Part shown: positions 43,885 to 51,222 of the stretch, piece by piece
How positions within the stretch are numbered: position 1 is the first letter of the stretch
Layout: every line of letters begins with the position of its first letter
Assembly: GCF_000308415.1 (NCBI RefSeq)
Contig: NZ_BAFS01000469.1
Location: 1-61,480, forward strand
Source: Nocardia asiatica NBRC 100129
Lineage (GTDB): Bacteria; Actinomycetota; Actinomycetes; Mycobacteriales; Mycobacteriaceae
DNA length: 61,480 bases
Reading direction: 5' to 3'
Program-made: the position numbers and the translations under genes
Notes under the pieces: model-generated
What the model was told of the DNA's origin: nothing
The model's input: only the letters and a program-made list of their open reading frames with translations
Database searches by the model: none

Positions 43885-44043
43885 ATGTCGCCGATGCTCA
43901 AGAGCGGTGTCCGCCCCGACGCACTCAAGGCCGGTGTTCGCCCCGACGCCGCGCTCAAGGCCGGTGTCCGCCCCGATGCCGCCCTCAAGGCCGGTGTCCG
44001 GCCGGATGCCCTCAAGGCCGGGCTGCGCCCGGACGCCTCCTGA
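43885..44043 (+). CDS. Five-repeat ribosomal precursor peptide (LKAGVRPDA)
   Basis: The ATG has AAGGAG eight bases upstream. The 52-residue product is MSPM plus five repeats: LKSGVRPDA, LKAGVRPDAA twice, LKAGVRPDA and LKAGLRPDAS. There is no separate leader or follower region, unlike most ribosomal peptide precursors. Repeats differ at synonymous positions in Val, Arg, Pro, Asp and Ala codons while the protein stays fixed, so selection keeps the peptide. The charged Lys, Arg, Pro and Asp positions are the likely modified sites. A hairpin directly follows the gene. I know no described family with this motif. Confidence 0.85.
   Translation: MSPMLKSGVRPDALKAGVRPDAALKAGVRPDAALKAGVRPDALKAGLRPDAS
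43897..44040 (+). repeat. Tandem 27/30-bp coding repeats in the peptide gene
   Basis: Five units lie at 43897-43923, 43924-43953, 43954-43983, 43984-44010 and 44011-44040. Unit length alternates between 9 and 10 codons through an optional extra Ala or Ser codon. Confidence 0.95.
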
Positions 44044-44065
44044 CGTCCAGGCACGAACACCCTGC

Positions 44066-44120
44066 GCGGGGCCACGCGACAGCACGACGCCAGCTCGTCT
44101 CGTGGCCCCGCCACCCTTTT
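44066..44120 (+). terminator. Hairpin plus T-run after the peptide gene (attenuator candidate)
   Basis: An 11-bp perfect stem (44066-44076 GCGGGGCCACG with 44101-44111) has a 24-base loop and is followed by CACCCTTTT. It lies 22 bases after the precursor stop and 88 bases before the next gene. Partial termination here would give more precursor mRNA than mRNA for downstream enzymes, as in many peptide clusters. Confidence 0.7.
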
Positions 44121-44207
44121 CCAACTCCGATCGAGGCCACAGCTCGCGCACGCGCCACCGACAGCGGCTGCCATGGCCTCGTTCCTGAACTCAGCGTGGA
44201 GAACAGC

Positions 44208-45239
44208 ATGACCATCGCGGCGCGCGAGTCCACCCGCCGACGCCCCTCGGCAGGTGCGTCCGGCCCGGTCCGCCGCGCCTTCGGCCCCGAGCTGATCGCG
44301 CGCATGGACGCCCTGTGCGCCCGCGGCCGCGCCGAAGGCCCCCTCGATCTGGCCCGGGACTATCTCGCGGCCGCCGTCACCGCCGCGGTCGGCATCACCG
44401 TCGGCCACCCGATCCTGACCGCGGTGTGCGTGATCTACATCGGGATCCGGCAACGGCACCTGTCGAACTTGACCCACGAGGCAATCCACACCAAGCTCAC
44501 CCGCTCCCGCCGCGCGAACACCATCCTCGGGCACCTGAACTGCCTCGCGCTCGGTGAACCGTTCACCCCCTATCGGCGGTCGCACCGCATCCACCACGCC
44601 AAACTCGGCAGCCCCGACGATCCGATGCTGCGCTCCTACATCTCCCGCCGCGCCCACGCGCCCTGGCCGGACAAACGGGCCTTCGTCACCCACGTGATCA
44701 TCGGCAACGCGCTGTGGCAGCTGCCCAAATACGGATTCCTCACCCTCGCAGGCAAGGCCGGTGACGAAACCTGGAAGGCCGCCGGAACCCGATGGGCGGC
44801 CTGGGCCGCCGTCGCCGCGGCGGCCGCCGCGCTCGGGCACGGCATCGACTTCGCGCTGTACTGGGCGCTGCCGCTGATCGTGGTGCGCCCCATCGTGACC
44901 TGGCTGACCGACCTGGGCAACCATGCCGGCCTGATCCACAACACCGACGTCATCCGCCAGACCCGCGGCTGGACCTCGCACGCGCTGACCCGGCACCTGC
45001 TCGGCGGCCACAACGACGACATGCACCACCCGATCCACCACTGGTTCCCCAACATCGGCTGGCGAGAGCTGCCCGAAGCCGCCACCATCCTGCGCGAGCA
45101 CTACCACCGATGGGACGAGGTGCCCTGGTGCTCGGGGTACTTCTTCCGCCGCCGCGCCACCCCGCACATCCCCTGCGTGCTCGACGACATCGTGGCCACG
45201 CTCCACCTCCAGCTCACCGAACGCCAGCCCAACACCTGA
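44208..45239 (+). CDS. Membrane fatty-acid-desaturase-fold enzyme
   Basis: The 343-residue integral membrane diiron enzyme of the FA_desaturase superfamily has three His boxes: LTHEAIHTKL, SHRIHHAKLG and GGHNDDMHHPIHHWF, plus NHAGLIH. Membrane segments flank them (AAAVTAAVGITVGHPILTAV and AAWAAVAAAAAALGH). Family members desaturate or hydroxylate lipids but also amino acid derivatives. The ATG at 44208 has GGAGAA upstream. It lies past the hairpin after the peptide gene, so it probably modifies the peptide or a lipid that joins it. Confidence 0.87.
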   Translation: MTIAARESTRRRPSAGASGPVRRAFGPELIARMDALCARGRAEGPLDLARDYLAAAVTAAVGITVGHPILTAVCVIYIGIRQRHLSNLTHEAIHTKLTRSRRANTILGHLNCLALGEPFTPYRRSHRIHHAKLGSPDDPMLRSYISRRAHAPWPDKRAFVTHVIIGNALWQLPKYGFLTLAGKAGDETWKAAGTRWAAWAAVAAAAAALGHGIDFALYWALPLIVVRPIVTWLTDLGNHAGLIHNTDVIRQTRGWTSHALTRHLLGGHNDDMHHPIHHWFPNIGWRELPEAATILREHYHRWDEVPWCSGYFFRRRATPHIPCVLDDIVATLHLQLTERQPNT

Positions 45240-45284
45240 CTCTGCGGACGCCGCGCCGCGATAACGACCCCGAACAGGATCCGA

Positions 45285-46388
45285 ATGTCTCTGCCTGTCA
45301 ACAGTTTCGATGAATTCACCACGTTGCGTGAGGTGATCGTCGGCGAACCCCACGGCTACACCTCCCACGACGCTGATGCGAGTTTCCGCCTGTTCTACCT
45401 CGACAACGTCACTCCGACTGCGGCCGCCGGGAGCCGGGAGCTGGCGATCCCGCCGCAGCTGGTCGACGAGCTCGAGGAAGACGTGGAAGGCTTGTGCGCC
45501 GCGCTGGCCGAGGCCGGGGTGCGGGTGCTGCGTCCCGAGCCGGTCACCGAACGCACAGTGATCTGCTCACCCTGGTGGTCGGCCCGGGAGACGCCACCGC
45601 TGAACGTGCGCGACCAGACGATCATCCTCGGTGACACCATCGTGGAAACTGCCCCCCACATCCGGGGCCGGGTGTTCGAGAACGACTACCTCAAGCCCCA
45701 CTTCTACCGCTACCTGCACGCCGGATCAGGGTGGATGTCGATGCCGCGGCCGGCGCTGGCGCGCCAGTCGCTGGACCCGAGCTTCTTCGACGGCCAGCCG
45801 GTCGACCTGTCGGCGGTCATCGGCGACACCGACACCCGCGTGCTGCCCGGACTGGGGCACGAACTGATCTTCGACGGCGCCCAATGCATCCGCCTGGGCC
45901 GCGATGTCCTGGTCAACGTCGCCAACACCAACCACGAACTCGGCCTGTCCTGGCTGCGGCGTGCCTTCCCCGAGCTGCGATTCCACCGGCTCGACGCCAT
46001 CGCCGACAGCCACATCGATTCCATCGTGGTGCCACTGCGGGCCGGCCTGCTGATGCTGCGCTCCGCCGACTACCTCGACGCGCTGCCCGAACCGCTGCAC
46101 GGCTGGGACATCGTCGTGCCGCCCGAGCAGGACGAGGACGCCTTCCCCGACTACAGCGACTTCGGCTTCAACCTGACCAGCCGCTACATCGACATCAACG
46201 TCCTCTCCGTCGACGAAGACACCGTCGTCGTGAACAGCTTGTGCCCGGATTTGATGCGCACCCTGGAGAAGAAGGGCCTGACCGTCATCCCCGTCCAGCA
46301 CCGCCATCGTCGCCTGTTCGCTGGCGGTTTTCACTGTTTCACCTTGGACACGGTGCGGTCCGGCGGACGCGAGGACTACTTCGCATGA
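45285..46388 (+). CDS. Arginine:glycine amidinotransferase-like enzyme
   Basis: The 367-residue member of the guanidino-group modifying superfamily aligns with AGAT and StrB1: FDGAQCIRLGRDVLV (Asp197), DSHIDSIVVPLRAG (His243) and GGFHCFTLDTVR (nucleophile Cys351). The triad is complete and the spacing is close to AGAT. It should move an amidino group from arginine to an amine. The acceptor could be a free amine or Lys of the repeat peptide. Its stop overlaps the next gene (ATGA). Confidence 0.88.
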   Translation: MSLPVNSFDEFTTLREVIVGEPHGYTSHDADASFRLFYLDNVTPTAAAGSRELAIPPQLVDELEEDVEGLCAALAEAGVRVLRPEPVTERTVICSPWWSARETPPLNVRDQTIILGDTIVETAPHIRGRVFENDYLKPHFYRYLHAGSGWMSMPRPALARQSLDPSFFDGQPVDLSAVIGDTDTRVLPGLGHELIFDGAQCIRLGRDVLVNVANTNHELGLSWLRRAFPELRFHRLDAIADSHIDSIVVPLRAGLLMLRSADYLDALPEPLHGWDIVVPPEQDEDAFPDYSDFGFNLTSRYIDINVLSVDEDTVVVNSLCPDLMRTLEKKGLTVIPVQHRHRRLFAGGFHCFTLDTVRSGGREDYFA

Positions 46389-47299
46389 GCCGCGCCGCAG
46401 CCGGGATTACGCTGACTCCGCGGCAGACTATCGAGGTCAAATCCGATCTGCTGTATAAGATCCGAACCTTGTTGCGCGGCCAGGGGTTCGCCGAGGTCAC
46501 CACCCCGACCTTCCGGCAGGCCGACGACCTGACCGGCAAACGCGCCCGCGCCACTGTGGGCGGCCGCGACGGGTGGCTGCGCAGCATGATCGGCCCCGCG
46601 TTGCGCTACCAACTCGCCCACACCCCGCGGGTGTTCGAGATCGGCGCCTGCTTCCGCAACGACCCGGCCGACCACACCCACCTCCCTGAATTCAGCATGC
46701 TCGACCTGTATGCCGCGGAGTCGAGCTACGACTACCTGATCGAGCTCGCGGAGAATCTGGTCCGTCTCGCACACCCCGGCGCCGCGCGGCGGATCTCGGT
46801 CGCCGAACACCTCGGCACCACCGTCGGCGTCGACCTCGCCCGCGAAACCCTGGACCGGCACACCGGCGCCCTCGCCGCCTACCTCGACCTGTCGGCCGAT
46901 ACACCGCTGCACGACCTGCTCGACGCCTATATCGCGGCCGAGCTGGAGCCACGTAGCGCCGGGATGGCCCTGTTCTTGGTCGATATGCCTCTCGGCGGCA
47001 ACGAGCCGTGCGCCAAACTGCGTGAGGACACCGCCGCGGTGCTCAATCGGTTCGAGGTTTTCATCGACGGTGTCGAAGTCGTGCACGGCTACGAGGATGA
47101 GACCGATGCCGAAGCGTTCATCCGCCGCGCCAGCGCGATCGGCCTCTACAACCCCGAACAGTCGCTGGTGCAGAAGGCGATCCTCGCCGGTGCCGTGCCC
47201 TCCCGCAGCGTCGGGCTCGGCATCGGGATCGAACGACTCTGCATGGCCGCCACCGGCGTCCGCGACATCCGCCTGTTCCGGCAGTCCGCGACCTTCTGA
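46385..47299 (+). CDS. Stand-alone class II aaRS-like ligase (EpmA/LysRS-type core)
   Basis: The 304-residue protein is only the catalytic core of a class II synthetase. Motif 2 is FRNDPADHTHLPEF from residue 90 and motif 3 GLGIGIERLCM from residue 277. There is no N-terminal anticodon-binding OB fold, and the size is like EpmA/GenX, which attaches beta-lysine to a Lys of EF-P. The recurring Lys in the repeat peptide makes a similar Lys acylation plausible. It could instead activate a free amino acid. The start overlaps the amidinotransferase stop, and a hairpin follows the gene. Confidence 0.85.
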   Translation: MSRAAAGITLTPRQTIEVKSDLLYKIRTLLRGQGFAEVTTPTFRQADDLTGKRARATVGGRDGWLRSMIGPALRYQLAHTPRVFEIGACFRNDPADHTHLPEFSMLDLYAAESSYDYLIELAENLVRLAHPGAARRISVAEHLGTTVGVDLARETLDRHTGALAAYLDLSADTPLHDLLDAYIAAELEPRSAGMALFLVDMPLGGNEPCAKLREDTAAVLNRFEVFIDGVEVVHGYEDETDAEAFIRRASAIGLYNPEQSLVQKAILAGAVPSRSVGLGIGIERLCMAATGVRDIRLFRQSATF

Positions 47300-47303
47300 T
47301 CCA

Positions 47304-47327
47304 GGACGTGGCACACCTGCCACGTCC
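47304..47327 (+). terminator. Hairpin after the ligase gene, end of peptide operon
   Basis: GGACGTGGCA pairs perfectly with TGCCACGTCC around a four-base CACC loop, four bases after the stop. There is no T run, but position and stem strength suggest the 3' end of the 41.7-47.3 kb operon. Confidence 0.65.
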
Positions 47328-47439
47328 CGGACCGGCCGCTTGTGCTGCTCTAGGCTGGCCCGGCCGGTGCCCGGCCGTCACGGCCGGGTGCTGAAACCGC
47401 TTTGTTGACAATGAATTTCGAATAGAGAGGGGAACGCCG

Positions 47440-47823
47440 ATGTATGAAGGTGGCTGCCTGTGCGGCCGGATCCGGTTCCGCGCCGACGCCGAGGCAAACT
47501 GGCCGCACCTGTGCTCGTGTGAGCACTGCCAGAAACTGGCCGGAGGCCCGGTCACAGCCTGGGTCGATTTCCCGCTCGCCACGTTCGCCTGGACCGGCAA
47601 TGGCGGCGAGCCGACCTGGTACCACACCTACCCCACCACCAAGCGCGGGTTCTGCCCCAACTGCGGGTCACTCGTCGCCGCGATCGACGAAGGCGGCGAC
47701 GCCATGGGCATCACGATGATGGCCCTCAACGACCACAGCGCGCTGACCCCGGTGCACCAGTCCTGCAAGGACAACGCCGTGCCGTGGCTGCCGGTCATCG
47801 AAACCGTCGACGCCGGCTCCTGA
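47440..47823 (+). CDS. GFA/CENP-V-type zinc protein
   Basis: The 127-residue protein has three Cys pairs of the GFA family: GGCLCGRIRF, CSCEHCQ and GFCPNCGS, which bind two zinc ions. The family is annotated as glutathione-dependent formaldehyde-activating, but most members are of unknown function. GAGGGGAAC lies upstream of the ATG. It lies after the hairpin that closes the peptide operon and before a strong shared terminator, so it may be a separate unit or a late accessory gene. Confidence 0.85.
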   Translation: MYEGGCLCGRIRFRADAEANWPHLCSCEHCQKLAGGPVTAWVDFPLATFAWTGNGGEPTWYHTYPTTKRGFCPNCGSLVAAIDEGGDAMGITMMALNDHSALTPVHQSCKDNAVPWLPVIETVDAGS

Positions 47824-47838
47824 CTCCGCCGATCGAAT

Positions 47839-47871
47839 GGCCGCGCCGAGCAGTGGCGCTCGGCGCGGCCA
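47839..47871. terminator. Bidirectional hairpin between convergent GFA and TauD genes
   Basis: TGGCCGCGCCGAGC pairs perfectly (14 bp) with its complement across a six-base loop. It lies midway between the stops of the two convergent genes, so it likely ends transcription from both sides. Confidence 0.85.
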
Positions 47872-47877
47872 TCACGT

Positions 47878-48726
47878 TCACATGACCGTGGTGCGGTAGA
47901 GAAGACGCTGGTGGCGGGTGTGATCACACGGCGAGGCGGTGTGCATCGTGGCCCGGTTGTCCCAGATGACCAGATCCCCTACCGCCCACCGATGCGAGTA
48001 CACGTACCGCTCGGCGGTCGCATGGGCATGCAGCCGATCGAGCAGGCTCGCCGACTCGGACTCATCGAGGCCGACGATGTTGCGGATGATCATCTCGCCC
48101 AGCAGCAGCGACCGGCGCCCGGTCTGCGGATGCTGCCGCACCAGCGGATGCACCACATCCGGCACCCGCGCCCGCTGAGCCTCCGTCAGCGGCACCTTCG
48201 CCGGGTTGTCAGCCGCTTGGCGTTCGAACAAATGCACCATCGAGTGCACCGCCTCGAGCCCGTCGACCCGGGCGCGCAGCTCGGCGGGCAGGTCATCGTA
48301 GGCCGCGGTCGTATCGGCGAACCGAGTTTGTCCACCCACCTCCGGCGCGATCACCGAGTACAGCAGCGACACCGAACTCATCGCCGGGCGAAACGACAGA
48401 TCGGTGTGCCACTCCTGCTCGTTGTCGCCGTCGTACAGACCGATCGGCACGCCGTTGCGATGAATGTTGCTGATCGTCACGATCTGCGCAAAACCCGGCA
48501 CCGTGAACTGATCCTGCACATGTATTTCCGGCTCACCGAACACTCTGCTCACCCGGATGTGGTCCTCGTGCGACAAGGCTTGATCCCGCACCACCAGGAC
48601 CCTGTATTTCAGAAGATCGTCGATGAGGGAAGCCGAAACCGATTCCTCCAGCGGGCCGGACAGATCAATCCCGAAAACCTCAGCGCCGAATGTGGATGCC
48701 AACGGGTCGATATGATAGCGACTCAC
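47878..48726 (-). CDS. TauD/TfdA-family Fe/2-oxoglutarate dioxygenase
   Basis: The 282-residue enzyme has the metal motif EWHTDLSFRP and the distal His/Arg region RWAVGDLVIWDNRATMH followed by CDHTRHQRLLYR. All catalytic residues seem present, unlike in the cupin with an H-x-G site. Family members hydroxylate small acids such as taurine or beta-amino acids, and related enzymes act in natural-product pathways. The GTG start gives MSRYHIDPLASTFGAEVF. It is divergent from the AlkD-like gene and convergent to the peptide operon. Confidence 0.88.
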   Translation of the reverse strand: MSRYHIDPLASTFGAEVFGIDLSGPLEESVSASLIDDLLKYRVLVVRDQALSHEDHIRVSRVFGEPEIHVQDQFTVPGFAQIVTISNIHRNGVPIGLYDGDNEQEWHTDLSFRPAMSSVSLLYSVIAPEVGGQTRFADTTAAYDDLPAELRARVDGLEAVHSMVHLFERQAADNPAKVPLTEAQRARVPDVVHPLVRQHPQTGRRSLLLGEMIIRNIVGLDESESASLLDRLHAHATAERYVYSHRWAVGDLVIWDNRATMHTASPCDHTRHQRLLYRTTVM

Positions 48727-48863
48727 CGATGAATTCTAGCAAGAACAGCCCTGTATTCAGGCTCAAATCGGAGAGCCGGGACGGATGCTCCCCGGTGGCG
48801 GTAGATCTGCTCGAGATGAGGGTCTACTGCGGTCCGAGAGGAAAAATAGGATATCATTTCGCC

Positions 48864-50001
48864 ATGACTCAGCCGATTCCGCTGAAAGAATCCGCCATGA
48901 ACCGCGCACGGGTCGAATCGCTGGCCAGCGATCTATCACGCGTCGAGCCCGGCTTCGACGCCGAGGGGTTCGTCACCACCGTCATGGCGCAACTTCCACA
49001 GCTGGAACTCAAAGCCCGAATCGCCTGTGTCGCAGACGCTTTGGCGGATCACCTGCCCGCCGATGTCAGCACCGCGACAGCGATCGTGGTTGCCGCGCTG
49101 CCCCCGCACGACGATGCAACCTTCACCGGCAGCGACTTCGGTCTCTACACCTACGCCCCGTATTCCGATTTCATCGCCCGCTACGGATGCACCCGCGAAA
49201 ACCTCGACTCCTCACTCAACGCGTTGAAAGAAATAACCAAGCATTTCACCGCCGAAGACGCGTTGCGCTATTTCCTCAACGCATACCCCGACGAGACGAT
49301 GACAACTGTTGCGGAATGGAGTCGCGATCCCGACTATCACGTCCGTCGTCTCGCCAGCGAAGGAACACGCCCTAAACTTCCCTGGTCGCCCCGCATCACC
49401 CTCCCCCGTTGACGTCCCAATTCCGATATTGGACGAACTGTTCTCCGACGATTCTCGGTTCGTCACCCAATCGGTTGCCAATCACCTCAACGACATCACC
49501 GCTACCGATCCAGAACTGGTATTGACCACTCTGGGTCGGTGGCGTGAATCGCACAGGCAGCGCCCAAAGGAAATGGAATTCATCGTCAGGCAATCGCTGC
49601 GCACACTGGTCAAAAAGGGGCACCCCGGTGCGTTCGAATTCCTCGGACTGTCGATCACCCCGGCGGTCGATGTCGCAGAACTACGCCTGGACGCACCCGC
49701 GGTGGCCATCGGAAACAGCCTCGGCGTCGACTGCACCCTGCGGGCGACCGGCACCACCACCGAGCGCGTCGTCATCGACTACGTCCCGACCTACCCACGG
49801 GCCCGATCCGGCCACGGGGAAGCGATATTCAAAGGGACCACTCTCGACCTGAACCCCGGTGAATCCCGCACCGTGACCCGGACACAACCGCTGCGTTCAA
49901 CAGCCAGCCGCAAACTCTCCCCCGGCACCAGCCGATTGCAGATCCAGATCAACGGCCGCCGAATCGCCGAGGCCGCTTTCGAACTGCTGCCCGCCAGGTG
50001 A
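48864..50001 (+). pseudogene. AlkD-like DNA alkylation repair gene with a frameshift
   Basis: The first frame (ATG 48864, stop at 49410-49412) encodes HEAT-like repeats with LNALKEITKHFTAEDALRYF and HVRRLASEGTRPKLPW, typical of AlkC/AlkD-like glycosylases. The next frame continues directly with DELFSDDSRFVTQSVANHLN and a C-terminal beta domain. The break falls in a run of five C residues near 49404-49409; removing one C joins the frames as LPVDVPIPI. It may be a sequencing error, a phase-variable tract or a dead gene. The 3' end overlaps the convergent dimethylargininase-like gene. Confidence 0.8.
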
Positions 50002-50937
50002 AGGCACGACGGCGCTCGCGCGGGCCAACGGCAGCGTCGAACAGCGGAAACCGCCCGGAATCCGGGTGACCTCGGAATAGTCCACCGGGAACACCTCGAT
50101 TCCCCGCGCATCGAGCTGCGCGGCGATCCGCTCGCTGCGCTCGGCGACGACCACCACACCCGGCCCCAGCGCCAAGGCGTTCACCTCCACCGCCGCAGCC
50201 TCCTCGCCGGTCACCGGGATCAAGTCGAAATGCGCTGCGAACCAACGCATCTGAGCATCGTCGAACACGCCCGGGTGCACGAGTGCCACCTCCGGCGCGA
50301 CGATGTTGAAATGGTCGTCCAAGTGCACGATGCCACCGCAGGCGAACTCGATCGGCCGGACGGTGCGGTCGCTGCCGAGCCGGTCGAGCTGGTAGCGCAG
50401 CGCGTCGACCCCGGCCGGCGAGGTCTCCTCGCTCAGGCCGACCAGCACCAGCCCGTCGTGCAACATCACGTCACCGCCCTCGATCGTGCCCGCATCGAGA
50501 TAGGCCACCCGCTCGATGCGCTCCACCAGACGCCGCACCCCCGCGAACTCCCCTTGCCGCCGCCGCGAGTGCAACCGGGACACCACGAACACATCGTCGA
50601 CGACGAACCCGATATCGCGCGTGTAGTGCTGGCCGTAGGAGCCCGGCACCTGCTCGGCGAGCACCACCTCCACACCGCGGCCGCGCAGGAGATCAATGAA
50701 GCGGTCCTGCTGCGCGCGCACACGGACAGGCGAATACGGCCCCCATCGGCTGGTCTCGCGCTGGCGTGCCAGCACCGGATCCACCGACCCGGACAGATCC
50801 AGCGTGACCGGCCCAGCATGACGCATCACCACCGACCGCAGCTCCCCGAACTCGCTGTCCACCCCGACCCGTCTCACCCGAACTCCCGTCACTGCCGCGC
50901 TGTCGATCCGCTGCTCGTCGAAACCTACGCCGCCCAT
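49897..50937 (-). CDS. Dimethylargininase/arginine-deiminase-like hydrolase
   Basis: The 346-residue enzyme of the guanidino-group modifying superfamily has YTRDIGFVVDD, EGGDVMLHDG, HLDDHFNIV (catalytic His) and GGFRCSTLPLAR with the nucleophile Cys. It would hydrolyse a guanidine to citrulline-type products or ornithine derivatives. The last 45 residues go past the usual family end and overlap the AlkD-like gene. The start is uncertain: ATG 50937 is used, but a GTG further in may be real. It is the second such enzyme in the window after the amidinotransferase. Confidence 0.82.
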   Translation of the reverse strand: MGGVGFDEQRIDSAAVTGVRVRRVGVDSEFGELRSVVMRHAGPVTLDLSGSVDPVLARQRETSRWGPYSPVRVRAQQDRFIDLLRGRGVEVVLAEQVPGSYGQHYTRDIGFVVDDVFVVSRLHSRRRQGEFAGVRRLVERIERVAYLDAGTIEGGDVMLHDGLVLVGLSEETSPAGVDALRYQLDRLGSDRTVRPIEFACGGIVHLDDHFNIVAPEVALVHPGVFDDAQMRWFAAHFDLIPVTGEEAAAVEVNALALGPGVVVVAERSERIAAQLDARGIEVFPVDYSEVTRIPGGFRCSTLPLARASAVVPSPGGQQFESGLGDSAAVDLDLQSAGAGGEFAAGC

Positions 50938-51077
50938 GTCCTTGCCAGGATCCCCGCCGCGATCTCCCCGACCACCACAGGCTGTCCGACCTTCTCCACC
51001 AGCCACCCCATCGCCCTGGCCGCCACCATAATGACGACCAGGCCGACGAAGACGACCACGAGCTGACTACCCGGCAT
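50925..51077 (-). CDS. 50-residue N-terminal stub of a CPA2-type antiporter
   Basis: The ORF MPGSQLVVVFVGLVVIMVAA continues with RAMGWLVEKVGQPVVVGEIA. This is the well-known start of KefB/CPA2 cation-proton antiporters (GWL-x-x-x-x-GQP-x-VVGEI-x-AGIL), which normally run to about 400 residues, but it stops soon after AGILARTWAA. GAGGGGG precedes the ATG. The truncated gene ends just where the dimethylargininase-like gene starts. It is either a decayed transporter or a small protein reusing this membrane helix. Confidence 0.65.
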   Translation of the reverse strand: MPGSQLVVVFVGLVVIMVAARAMGWLVEKVGQPVVVGEIAAGILARTWAA

Positions 51078-51222
51078 GCACACCCCCTCGCTGTGACGCG
51101 ACGGGCTGCGCCGACCGCGCCACCCACCCCGATACTATTTCTGGAAAACTGCTGTGGCGCATGGCAACTCGGACTTGGAGGCCCACCCCGCTGAAAGGGT
51201 GGACATATGCTGCTCGATCCGG

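Noticed and set aside
43897..44040. The tandem repeats as a CRISPR or simple DNA satellite
   Set aside because: The units are contiguous without spacers, stay in frame and differ mainly at synonymous sites, so they are protein-coding repeats.
43722..45368. A 548-residue minus-strand frame over the peptide and desaturase genes
   Set aside because: It covers genes with clear His boxes, repeats and ribosome binding sites on the plus strand, and has no domain of its own.
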